Origin: Mesostigma viride
Taxonomy: Eukaryota; Streptophyta; Mesostigmatophyceae; Mesostigmatales; Mesostigmataceae
Reading direction: 5' to 3'
DNA length: 60,767 nucleotides
Assembly (NCBI GenBank): GCA_009746045.1
Contig: RPFO01000661.1
Location: forward strand, 1-60,767
Below, in pieces: positions 51,401 to 59,667 of the stretch (within the stretch, counting starts at the first letter, position 1; each line of letters starts with the position of its first letter). The notes beneath the pieces are model-generated. The model was not told the origin of the DNA. It ran no database searches and saw only the letters and a list, made by a program, of their open reading frames with translations. The position numbers and the translations under genes are program-made.

Positions 51401-51629
51401 GGGCGACTTGTAAAGAAATAAGGAGTGGGCACGCTTGCAAAATGAATAAGTCGACTACGTCGGTGGATGCTTCTTGAAATCCCGATCGAGCCCGTGGCTG
51501 AGAGGCGATAGTCCTCGCTGGTAGGCGATTCTCTGTGGCTGCGGAGGGACAGGAAAGGACTGTCGCGATTGCCCGCGGTCCCGCGTTGGTCGCGTCGTGC
51601 ATAGAAAAGATCCGGGGCTGCCAGGTACC

Positions 51630-52285
51630 ATGTTTCGAATGATGCCGCCCCCCGTGGCTGGGACACGTCCGAGCGACGACCCGAGAAAGTTCCGGGACTG
51701 TGGGGAAAGTACCCCCAGTGCCAGTATTGCGGCGACTGGAAGGACCCTTGCACCTTCTTTGGTGGGAAGGCGCTCTATTGCTCGGAATGCCGCGGATACG
51801 AGCTGGAATTTCGAGTGAACGCCCCCTCCCACGCCAAAAACGACGAGGCCTTCTGCAAGATTGCCGAGGACCGTGCGGCCGCCCTCCATCTTTCGCTGCT
51901 CGGCGCAGCCCCGGGGGTCGTGACACGCGCGCGTGTGACCCCGGCCAACGCGGCAGGGGTGCGGCAGCTCGCGGAGGGGGTGCAGGCCGGCGGGCGCCCC
52001 TGTGTCCGGCCCGTGTACCGCGTGCCCGAGGGGGGGGCTCGCGTGTCTTGCGGGGTTTGCATGGAAAAGCAGTCGCTGCGGGGGTTCCTCCCCGTCCACG
52101 CTCCCATCGGCCAGGGGAAGCGCGCGCCCCCTCCCCACGACCTCCCCATCTGCCTCTGGTGCATGACCGTGTACCTGCACGACGACGCCATCCCCTCCCG
52201 CGGCCAGTGCCCGCTCTGCCTGGCCGAGCGCAGGCCCGCGCTCGAGAGGCTCGCCTTCCCCTTCTTCGAGCACGCGGCCGAGTGA
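51630..52285 (+). pseudogene. RING-like zinc protein, frameshifted start
   Basis: The open frame 51605-52285 has no ATG before 51815, yet it holds a zinc pattern upstream of that point: CQYCGDWKDPC and YCSEC. ATG 51630 in the neighbouring frame joins this frame if the C run at 51649-51654 differs by one base, so I place the start there. The C-terminal half has CGVCMEKQSLRGFLPVH, ICLWC and CPLC, a RING-like arrangement. RING proteins act as E3 ubiquitin ligases; here the second Cys/His pair is irregular. Transcription is probably from the plus strand in line with the next small gene. Confidence 0.6.
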
Positions 52286-52325
52286 GCCGCGTTTTTTCTC
52301 GCTGACGCTAGTGTGAACCGCCGCG

Positions 52326-52508
52326 ATGACACGATGCGTCGAGATAACCCCCCAGGGGACCAAATGCAACAAGCCGCGCGCACCCAGGGGCAAGTGGTGC
52401 GCGGTCCATCTGGCCATCAGGGCCCGGGAGCGCGCGGCCAGGAAGCCAGCGTACAGCCCCCATGATATCCTGGACAAGATGATGCGGCTTAGGCTGTCTG
52501 TGTCGTGA
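52326..52508 (+). CDS. 60-residue Cys/His-module protein
   Basis: The complete protein is little more than the shared module: MTRCVEITPQGTKCNKPRAP followed by GKWCAVHL, then a helix rich in Arg and Ala. Spacing is C-x6-T/P-x-G-x2-C-x9-C-x2-H. It starts 40 bases after the RING-like gene, on the same strand. As the minimal member of the family, it supports the module being an independent fold. Function is unknown. Confidence 0.7.
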   Translation: MTRCVEITPQGTKCNKPRAPRGKWCAVHLAIRARERAARKPAYSPHDILDKMMRLRLSVS

Positions 52509-52687
52509 TGAATCGTTGAATGAATATTATTCCATTTCTTTAATCCAATCTGTTTTCATTCGCGACCCCCCCGTGTCTACTCATGCATGCATACATATCA
52601 CATCCACGCTCGACAGGCGGCGAACCTGGACCGGCCATCGACCGAGTGGGGCGGTTCCTGTCCGGGTACAGCCACGCCTCGAGTTTG

Positions 52688-52838
52688 GTTGGATTCTTTT
52701 GCGCGACTTCTTTTTTGCACGCCGGCCTGAATAGTTTTTCATATATATGTGCATGCACCTGTAGAATCATAGAGGGTCTATAGCCATAAATTTATTTTTA
52801 GATTCATCAGAAAAAGAAGTAGTGCAGGAGAATCCAAG
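52688..52838. promoter_or_regulatory. AT-rich core between inverted 28-bp motifs
   Basis: GTTGGATTCTTTTGCGCGAC and TTCTTTTTTGCA (52688-52718) face CAGAAAAAGAAGTAGTGCAG and GAGAATCCAAG (52807-52837), with about 88 AT-rich bases between (CATATATATG, AAATTTATTTTTA). This third copy lies 10 kb from the palindrome, so it is not explained by the palindrome duplication. Confidence 0.55.
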
Positions 52839-53231
52839 CCAGGGCCGAGCAGCGGGCGGGCGGGGGCGGGGCTCGAGTTGGATTGTCGACCCCTCTCTAG
52901 GCGCCGCCGCAAGCTGACTGTGGATGTGCTTCTCCCATCCAACGGCAGCGTTACGAGGTGGCGCTGGGTCGTCAGCACCTGACAGGGCGGGATTTGGCAT
53001 AAATAGGGGTCGCGACGGCACAGGCGCCATCGTTGGGTGACGCGCACCGGGCAGGCGTCCGCCAGGAGACAAGGGATCCAGTCATGGACAGTGCGGACGG
53101 GACACGGGGAAATTCGCTCCCCCTCTGCCAGAAGACCACGGGCATGAAACGGGTCAAAAGAGAAAGCGGCGACAGGGCCGGAATCGGGCTCTGCGCTACT
53201 AGAGTATTTTTTTCGCGTCACTTCTGTATAA
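52839..53231. other. Intergenic, no clear gene
   Basis: The stretch is GC-rich. TTCTGTATAAATG overlaps the next start codon. The short open frames are not supported by motifs. Confidence 0.4.
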
Positions 53232-54233
53232 ATGAAGTGCGGTGCGCGTACATCGTCAGGCGGGATGTGCGGGATGGGCGTACCAAGAGGGAGGTGCCAC
53301 CTGCACAGGGGGCAGCGGTGCGTGTCGCGTCACGGGGTGCGGTCCAAGACTAACAAGCGCTCCCACATCGAGATGGAGGCCGGAATGAAGAAGGTCGCGC
53401 ACGGCACGGGGGCGTACGGAGTCAGGACAGGGGGCGGGGGCAGAGGAAGGAAAGGCCACAGATACCGCGCGTCCACGCACAGGACGCGGGCGGGCGATGT
53501 TGTCAACGAGGACGCACAGGCCCGCGATGTTGTCAACGACGCACCAATGGGCGCGGGGGGTGTTGACAGTGATGATAAACAACTGCTCTTAGACAGCACG
53601 CCAGATCATGACTACATCGAGACAGCGCTTCAAAACGCCGGGCACCATATAACAGACAAGGATAGGCTGAATTGGGCGGCCGCGGAGGGGAAAGGCGAAT
53701 ACATTAAAACTGCCACCGCGGTCCGCGACAAGTGGCGGTCAAGGGAAGAGGCTATCGCCAAGGCCAATGAAAAACTAAACAAGCCAAAAAACGACGCTTG
53801 GGACGAATATAAACGCCGACTGAATATTCGTCAGAATATTTATTCAAACCTGCCTAAAAATCCCGGGTTACAGGCAGAGTACAACCTGGCAGTAAGTCGC
53901 GAAGGTGACGCTTTAATACGCTGGGGAAGATTGCCAATAAGAAAAATCGAGGCGTTAGACACGTACGGACCGCGAGCAAAGAAAATAAGGGAACGTCTTG
54001 ACAATGTTATCCTAAACGAAACTGCACGAATGGAAGGGATGAAGATCCCGATCACTCGAAGAACGACGACGTGGAAGACAGTCGACGACCTGAAACGCAA
54101 GCTCCCGCCGCCGCACACGGGTGGTTTGTATTTCGCGGATCCGCATGAAATTGAACGCGAGAAAGTACAAGAAGAAATAGAGAAGGCCGAACTGGACGCC
54201 ATGAGATTCGCCAAACGCATGAAGAGGTACTAA
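53232..54233 (+). CDS. Cys/His-module protein with helical tail
   Basis: The 333-residue protein starts at ATG 53232, inside TATAAATG. The N-terminus is the shared module MKCGARTSSGGMCGMG followed by GRCHLHRGQRC. A Gly/Arg-rich linker (GGGGRGRKGHRYR) follows, then an acidic patch. From about residue 130 there is a long helical, Lys/Glu-rich region (AKANEKLNKPKNDAWDEYKR, then PHEIEREKVQEEIEKAELD) ending AKRMKRY. No family is known to me. The frame is intact and AT-richer in its second half than neighbouring genes. Confidence 0.75.
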   Translation: MKCGARTSSGGMCGMGVPRGRCHLHRGQRCVSRHGVRSKTNKRSHIEMEAGMKKVAHGTGAYGVRTGGGGRGRKGHRYRASTHRTRAGDVVNEDAQARDVVNDAPMGAGGVDSDDKQLLLDSTPDHDYIETALQNAGHHITDKDRLNWAAAEGKGEYIKTATAVRDKWRSREEAIAKANEKLNKPKNDAWDEYKRRLNIRQNIYSNLPKNPGLQAEYNLAVSREGDALIRWGRLPIRKIEALDTYGPRAKKIRERLDNVILNETARMEGMKIPITRRTTTWKTVDDLKRKLPPPHTGGLYFADPHEIEREKVQEEIEKAELDAMRFAKRMKRY

Positions 54234-54376
54234 GGTGTGAGTCTCAAGGCATCCAGCTGACGTTGGATGCTAGCGTGTTCAATAAGAGACCATATGCCGA
54301 TTGAGCTCATGGAAATGGACGTGCAAGGATGCGTTTAAAGCATTGAAATTATTATGGATTCATACATGAATAAAGA

Positions 54377-55399
54377 ATGGCTCTCAGCGTGACATCAACC
54401 CCCTTTACTCATCCGCTCTTTGTGCTAGTCAACGAGAGTGACAGGCATTGGGCATTTACACTTAAGAGCCTCCCCGGTCTCGTTGTTGATGAGACCAAGC
54501 AGATCAAAGTTCGGAAAAGCGACAAACTGATCCTGGGAAAAGATCTCTGCCATGCAGCCTCGAATGGCAGCAAGCTGTTCAAGAACTGGTGGCAGCTCGG
54601 GGGTGCACAGGCGTTTGCCAGGGAGCTAGAAGACGATCTCAGGGGTGGGATTGGATCACAGCCGACCCCCACAACCGTTTTTCAGGAGGTCACAACTGGG
54701 TTGAACGACGAGCGCGGGACCTGGATCCACCCCCGTCTCGTGAGCCAGTTGGCCATGTGGATAAGCCCCAAGTTTGCTGTCAAGGCCGGTTCATGGGTGG
54801 ATCGCATCATGGCGGGGGACATCTCGATGATGGCTGTGGTGCGCGACGCCCACGACGCGGTCCACGGCACGAGCACCACGGTGGCGGTGCTGACCCGACC
54901 GGGCAACGGTCGCACGAGGCCGGACTACGTGGCGCCTGTGCGCGAGTGCGACCCGACCCTGCGCCTGCGCGCGAAGGACACGCAGCACAGGCTGGCGGAC
55001 CTGGTGAGCTCGGTCGTCCCCAAGGAGCGCGTGGGGAGCGTGATGGCGTTCCTGGGCGACAAGACCTGCGAGGCGGCCACGGGGATGAGCGCGTCGGCCT
55101 TCAAGGAGCTGAACGGCGTGAGGGCCGGTAGCGCCAGGGACGCGATGGACGACGGTCAGCTGGCGAACGCCTGGTTCTTCATGTACAAGGTCATGGACCG
55201 GGCGCCGGACAAGGACCTTCACGAGGCGGCGGTCGAGGTGAAGCGGGCGATGGCCGCGTTCGTGAAGCCGCCGGAGGGGCCCACCCCGGCGGGCATCGTG
55301 GACAGGAACAGACGGGAGATGAGGGATGACTTGCTCTTGACCCGGCCCCTGAACCGCGACCGGTTCTCGAGGGTGGGGCCCAAGAGGGTCAAGATCTAG
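54377..55399 (+). CDS. KilA-N domain protein
   Basis: The 340-residue protein carries a KilA-N DNA-binding domain. It shows DLCHAASNGSKLFKNWWQLG at about residues 57-76, then GTWIHPRLVSQLAMWISPKF and VKAGSWVDRIMAGD at about 114-150, the standard signature. KilA-N proteins are widespread in large DNA viruses and some phages, and are thought to bind nucleic acid. The C-terminal half (about 190-340) is charged and helical with no recognised domain, and ends VGPKRVKI. ATG 54377 follows GAATAAAGA. This is the strongest single viral marker in the window. Confidence 0.85.
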   Translation: MALSVTSTPFTHPLFVLVNESDRHWAFTLKSLPGLVVDETKQIKVRKSDKLILGKDLCHAASNGSKLFKNWWQLGGAQAFARELEDDLRGGIGSQPTPTTVFQEVTTGLNDERGTWIHPRLVSQLAMWISPKFAVKAGSWVDRIMAGDISMMAVVRDAHDAVHGTSTTVAVLTRPGNGRTRPDYVAPVRECDPTLRLRAKDTQHRLADLVSSVVPKERVGSVMAFLGDKTCEAATGMSASAFKELNGVRAGSARDAMDDGQLANAWFFMYKVMDRAPDKDLHEAAVEVKRAMAAFVKPPEGPTPAGIVDRNRREMRDDLLLTRPLNRDRFSRVGPKRVKI

Positions 55400-55568
55400 C
55401 TGTCGGTGGGGAGTTCGTTGGCGCGACCCCGCCCCTCTCGACAGCGCGGACCTTGACACTGTGCGCTTAGATATTCGTGCGCGCTTGAACGCGCCCCGTG
55501 TCATGCTGATTGCTCCGTTTAATCGGAATCGAGTTTCATTTTTATCCCATCCCGGTGTATCATCGATC

Positions 55569-56345
55569 ATGGTAGTCGGTAGGACCGGAGCGTGCGGAGG
55601 GAAGACGCGATCGGGTGGCGCCTGTCGTCGCGCGCGGTCCGGTGGTTCTAAGAGGTGCGCGCTCCATAGCGGGCGCCAGGCGAGGGCGCACCGCGTGCGG
55701 GGTTACGGCGCCCGAGGCGCGCTGGAGAGCATGGCGGAAACCCTGGCACGGTTCATCGCGGACCCGTCCGTCCACCCGGACTCCAAGGCGGGCCTTCAGG
55801 AACAGCTGAACGACGTGCTGTTACAGATGGAGGGGATGCCGGCGGAGGAGGAGGAGCTGTTTTTCCCGGAGCACGCGGACGAGGTGGTCGAGCGGCTGAC
55901 CAGGGAGGGTGAGGGAGTTCGGCCGCTCCCCTCGCTGACGCCCCCCGAGCCGGAGGAGGAGGAGGTGGAGGAGGAGGAGCCGGAGCTGCAGCAGGTGTTC
56001 GACCTGCTCGAGTACGGGGATCTGTCGGACGCGGATCGCGAGAGGCTGGAGTCCCGCAAGCAGCAGCTGCTGGGCGGTCTCGCCCCCGTGGATGCGGGTT
56101 GGGGTGCACCGCCGCGCGCGGGCGACAAACGACGCCAGAGGAGCCTGCCTGACCCGCGCGGGGGTCCGAGCACGCGCAGGTCCGCTAGCGAGGTGTTCGA
56201 TCCGCGCACGGGTAGGCTGTTCCGCCGCAACAGCGCCGCCCCTCCTGCCGGATACCGCGACCGGCGGCTTTACAGGACGGCGCCCCGTAGGCGTTCCGGC
56301 CACACCGAGGAGGAGGAGGAGGCGCTGGAGGAGCTGCTTCGGTAG
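55569..56345 (+). CDS. Cys/His-module protein with acidic region
   Basis: The 258-residue frame starts at ATG 55569, about 35 bases after TTTTTATCCC. The N-terminus is the shared module ACGGKTRSGGACRRARSGG followed by KRCALHSGR. A helical segment follows (LESMAETLARFIADPSVHPD), then an uninterrupted acidic stretch (PEPEEEEVEEEEPELQQ), a basic Arg-rich segment and an acidic end (HTEEEEEALEELLR). It converges on the PD-(D/E)XK-like gene 18 bases downstream. Unknown function; interaction with a basic partner is possible. Confidence 0.75.
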   Translation: MVVGRTGACGGKTRSGGACRRARSGGSKRCALHSGRQARAHRVRGYGARGALESMAETLARFIADPSVHPDSKAGLQEQLNDVLLQMEGMPAEEEELFFPEHADEVVERLTREGEGVRPLPSLTPPEPEEEEVEEEEPELQQVFDLLEYGDLSDADRERLESRKQQLLGGLAPVDAGWGAPPRAGDKRRQRSLPDPRGGPSTRRSASEVFDPRTGRLFRRNSAAPPAGYRDRRLYRTAPRRRSGHTEEEEEALEELLR

Positions 56346-56362
56346 GCGGGTTAGTAAAGGGG

Positions 56363-56764
56363 TCAGGCGGCGGCGACCCGCGGGCCTCGACAGGCGAGGC
56401 ACAGGAGGCGTTTCCATGCGGGCGGCGGCTTCCGAGTCAGCTCCAGGCCCACGCTTTCGTCTAGGGTCACGTCGACGTCGGTGACCCCGCAGACGGAGAG
56501 GATGTGCTCGAGCTTCTCGGGCGTGACGTTGGTGGACCACTCGGCGCGGAATAGGTGCAGTTCCTTCTTGAAGCCGGGGTAGTCCTTGCCGTACGACATG
56601 AGCTGCCCGAGCCCGGACATCCATGCGGTCCACTCCTTCACCTCGATGATCCTCCTGCGCCTGTCGTCCAGTATGTCTATCTTGCCCCCTCGGCAGATCA
56701 CCTCCCTCCTCCCGCCCAGGCGCTGGTTGTACTCGGCCTGTACGTCTCTCTCCCTCCTGTGCAT
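56363..56764 (-). CDS. PD-(D/E)XK nuclease-like protein, copy A
   Basis: The 133-residue protein contains GRREVICRGGKIDILDDRRR followed by RIIEVKEWTAW and LGQLMSYGKDYPGFKKELHL. The Asp in KIDIL and the EVK triplet at about residues 30-45 fit the PD-(D/E)XK nuclease core, and the LGQLMSYG helix is typical of restriction-type folds. STNVTPEKLEHIL follows. A paralogue is encoded just upstream on the same strand. Nuclease activity is inferred only from the motif. Confidence 0.7.
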   Translation of the reverse strand: MHRRERDVQAEYNQRLGGRREVICRGGKIDILDDRRRRIIEVKEWTAWMSGLGQLMSYGKDYPGFKKELHLFRAEWSTNVTPEKLEHILSVCGVTDVDVTLDESVGLELTRKPPPAWKRLLCLACRGPRVAAA

Positions 56765-56789
56765 GTCACACTACAGGTACGCGCACAGA

Positions 56790-57188
56790 TTAGTCGGCGT
56801 CCGGGGAACGCACGCAGCAGGCCAGACGCCTCCACCAGGTCTCGCGTCTGGCGGGCAGCACGTCCTTGTCCAGCGTGACGGCTATGTTCTGGGACTTGCA
56901 CACGTACTTGATGAACCGCAGGAAGAAGGGGGTGACGTTGGTGGACGTGTCGGCCTTGAACAGGTGCAGCTCCAGGAGGTACTTGGGGTATCCCCTCCCG
57001 TACGCGACCAGTTCTCTCACCCCGCGCTCCCAGTCGTCCCACTCCTTCACCTCTATGACCCTTCTGCGCTTGTCGTCGAGCAGGAAGGTGCCTTCTATCT
57101 CCCCTTCTCGGCACACGACCTCGCTCCTGCCGTGCACCTGCGCGTTGTACGCGGCCTGCGCGCATCGCTCGTCGTCCCGGAATGCCAT
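56790..57188 (-). CDS. PD-(D/E)XK nuclease-like protein, copy B
   Basis: The 132-residue protein is a paralogue of the next gene. Shared positions include GRSEVVCREGEIEG, RRRVIEVKEWDDW, LVAYGRGYPKYLLELHLFKA and STNVTP. The Asp expected before EVK is displaced here (GEIEGTFLLDD), so the active site may be altered. A TATATATA box lies about 15 bases upstream of ATG 57188. The C-terminus ends CCVRSPDAD. The two genes are 25 bases apart and probably arose by tandem duplication. Confidence 0.7.
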   Translation of the reverse strand: MAFRDDERCAQAAYNAQVHGRSEVVCREGEIEGTFLLDDKRRRVIEVKEWDDWERGVRELVAYGRGYPKYLLELHLFKADTSTNVTPFFLRFIKYVCKSQNIAVTLDKDVLPARRETWWRRLACCVRSPDAD

Positions 57189-57206
57189 GATGGTGGCGTA
57201 TATATA

Positions 57207-57419
57207 TCAAATGGACGAGAATCGCAGAGGGTTCTTGAATGTCAGGCGTATGGCGAGGGCGGTCACGACCATGAATAGGGCGGGGAGCAGCGCCTCGGCG
57301 GCGGTGAGTACGGGCAGACGTAGCGGGGGCGGGGGGCGAGGGTCCAGGGGCTCGGGGGGCTTGAGGTCTCCCAGCCCCTCTAACACGGGGGCGGTGTTCT
57401 CTGCGCAGGAGGTGTTCAT
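57207..57419 (-). CDS. Small membrane protein, unknown
   Basis: The start at 57419 gives a 70-residue protein. The first half is Pro-rich (EPLDPRPPPPLRLPVL) and the second half has one hydrophobic segment (AEALLPALFMVVTALAIRLTF), a likely C-terminal membrane anchor. It is 18 bases upstream of the nuclease-like pair on the same strand. A longer in-frame start at 57488 exists but adds AT-rich, unlike sequence. Confidence 0.55.
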   Translation of the reverse strand: MNTSCAENTAPVLEGLGDLKPPEPLDPRPPPPLRLPVLTAAEALLPALFMVVTALAIRLTFKNPLRFSSI

Positions 57420-57646
57420 GCCGGTCGCTCGATATTGCGTGGGATTATTAATTGGGCGGTGAGATGTCGACGAGATAATAATGCACAATGCCTTTTATTT
57501 CGATACCGGAACGGATTCGTTTAATTAATTGTTATCATCATTTAGAGACGACCGACATGATACGAGACAAGCGACATGCGGGGTTATCCCCTTTTCAGAT
57601 TTGGGTAAAAATCCCTTAATTGAGACAAACGCGGTCTCAGCTAGGC

Positions 57647-58105
57647 CTACCCCTCCTGGTCACTGCCCGAACTCGAGCTGGTGTCATCGTCAGAGGAGGA
57701 GGAGGAGAGGGAGGATGAGGAGGAGCCGCGCCGACCGGGGGACGGGGGCGGTGACGGTCTGGCCAGGCTGTTCACCATTCGCGTCTCCAGGGCGGACAGG
57801 CGGCCCTTCAGGAGCTCGATGACGGCCTCTTTGTCTTGCAGGGCGGTCGCGAACTCGTCCCGCTGCTTGTCCAGCTTTTTCTGCAGCCGCGCGTACCGCT
57901 TCCTGGCCGCGTCCTTCTCTTTCTTGGACTTCTCCCTCGCGTCCATCATGTCGCGCTCCATCTGCAGGGCGTTGAGGACGTACTCCCTCGGTACGAGCAC
58001 GCGGGACGGTGGCGGCCCCTCGTTGAGCCTGAAGACCCTGGGCTTTTCCCCCTCCGGGGCGCCGAGATGGAGGGGCGCGTTCTCCTTGCCGGGCTGACAG
58101 GCCAT
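57647..58105 (-). CDS. Coiled-coil protein with Ser/Asp tail
   Basis: The 152-residue protein has an N-terminal Pro-rich region, then a heptad-like coiled coil (about residues 45-110: REKSKKEKDAARKRYARLQK, then KLDKQRDEFATALQDKEAVI). It ends in a run of Ser interrupted by Asp (SSSSSDDDTSSSSGSDQEG), a likely phosphorylation target. An overlapping frame extends upstream to 58421 with DTMEEFEGTFRH. It may be an N-terminal part lost to a frame slip, but I could not confirm this. Confidence 0.6.
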   Translation of the reverse strand: MACQPGKENAPLHLGAPEGEKPRVFRLNEGPPPSRVLVPREYVLNALQMERDMMDAREKSKKEKDAARKRYARLQKKLDKQRDEFATALQDKEAVIELLKGRLSALETRMVNSLARPSPPPSPGRRGSSSSSLSSSSSDDDTSSSSGSDQEG

Positions 58106-58429
58106 GGGATACGGGCCGGTGCTCGCGGTCCGACGGGGAACGGGCGGACGGGTGGCCGACTGACGAGAAAACGCGGACGGCTCGGGAGGTTTTGGCGGAC
58201 GAAGCCTCGTGGGCGGACGATAAAGTTTGGACGGGCGGGTGCGGCCCCGAGGAGTCTGAGTGACGAAAGGTGCCCTCGAACTCCTCCATCGTGTCTTTGT
58301 AGTCCTCGGGGACGGCTGCCGTCGGCGCGGCGCCCTGGCAGAATCTCCTCGAGATCACGTTCCCACGGCGATTCTGTGACAGATTCGATCCGAAAGTGAT
58401 CGCGACCCGGTCCAGGTGCAAAAAGGTTC

Positions 58430-58985
58430 TGAACTCGCACCCACACGGATACTGTTACGATTCAGTTTATTCGTGGGATCCACCGGGCGACTTGCTGGCT
58501 GACTGATGGTAGTTCATCCTGTCACAGAGATCCTCGAGACACCCACATAACCGAAAGGCTGTCTGGGTCGTCAGTTATTAGTGTCAGTCACCCTCGTGTA
58601 ATGCAAAACTTGGGCGGTCTGAGCGCGAAGGGCCAGTGTCTAAATATCGTGGCAGCCGTCGACGCATCCCAGCTTAGGCTGCGGTCGAGTGCCTCGCAGT
58701 GCCACCGGCATTGTCAAGGAGACGTGCGCACCACGGGCTTCGGGCGAGTGTGTCGACTGACGGGGTAAATTTTCATTTTTTTGTCACAGCGCCTGCAGCT
58801 GCGTGCGCGCCCTCAATCTGCACGGTGAGTGCGCCATTATTTCGATCCTCGTGGGCGGATGCCGTGTGTGTCGTAGCCACGGGGGACATCAGGTTGAGCG
58901 TGCTGCCATCAGGTTGCAGTCGGTGCCGGCGTCGCCTCGATACTTTAAATCGACTATATTAGTGCTCGTGCAGTCGAATATTGTG
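58430..58985. other. Intergenic, no gene recognised
   Basis: GC content drops here compared with the viral genes to the left. No gene is recognised. This may be the right-hand edge of the virus-like region. Confidence 0.35.
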
Positions 58986-58989
58986 ATGC

Positions 58990-59520
58990 GTTGGTGATCG
59001 TGTCGACTGCTGCCTCGGGTTTCGACGCTGCATTGTTCATATCCGTGGCTGAGTTGGTCGTGTCGACTGCTGCCTCGGGTTTCGACGCTGCATTGTTCAT
59101 ATCCGTGGCTGCGTTGGTCGTGTCGACTGCTGCCTCGGGGTTCGACGCTGCGTTGTCTATACTCGTGGCTGCGTTGGTCGTGCTGCTGCGTTCATGGCTA
59201 GTGTCTGCTGCATGCATAATGGGTTAGGTAGACTGCTGCCTCGGGGTTCGACGCTGCATTGTTCATATCCGTGGCTGCGTTGGTCGTGTCGACTGCTGCC
59301 TCGGGGTTCGACGCTGCGTTGTCTATACTCGTGGCTGCGTTGGTCGTGCTGCTGCATTCATGGCTAGTGTCTGCTGCATGCATAATGGGTTAGGTAGACT
59401 GCTGCCTCGGGGTTCGACGCTGCATTGTTCATATCCGTGGCTGCGTTGGTCGTGTCGACTGCTGCCTCGGGGATCGACGCTGCGTTGTCTATACTCGTGG
59501 CTGCGTTGGTCGTGTCTTTT
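58990..59520. repeat. 60-bp satellite with higher-order unit
   Basis: About eight copies of a 60-bp unit contain GTGTCGACTGCTGCCTCGGG and TTCGACGCTGC followed by TTGTTCATATCCGTGGCTG or TTGTCTATACTCGTGGCTG. The two variants alternate, and a CTGCTGCATTCATGGCTAGTG spacer recurs at about 59185 and 59360. This gives a higher-order period of about 180 bp. Confidence 0.9.
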
Positions 59521-59667
59521 TTAACGTGGCTGCCAGGCCGGTTACGTATATATATGCTGATGATCCTCCGCAGCCATCGTTGTTTTCCCCGTTTCTTCGC
59601 GCGTGTGCAGTGCACCAGGCCACGACTTGCGGGGATCTTTTGCGGCGATCGCCAGCCCACGACAAAA

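Noticed and set aside
55821-56633. 270-codon minus-strand frame opposite the acidic Cys/His-module gene
   Set aside because: Leu/Arg runs mirror the Glu codons of the sense gene; no motifs.
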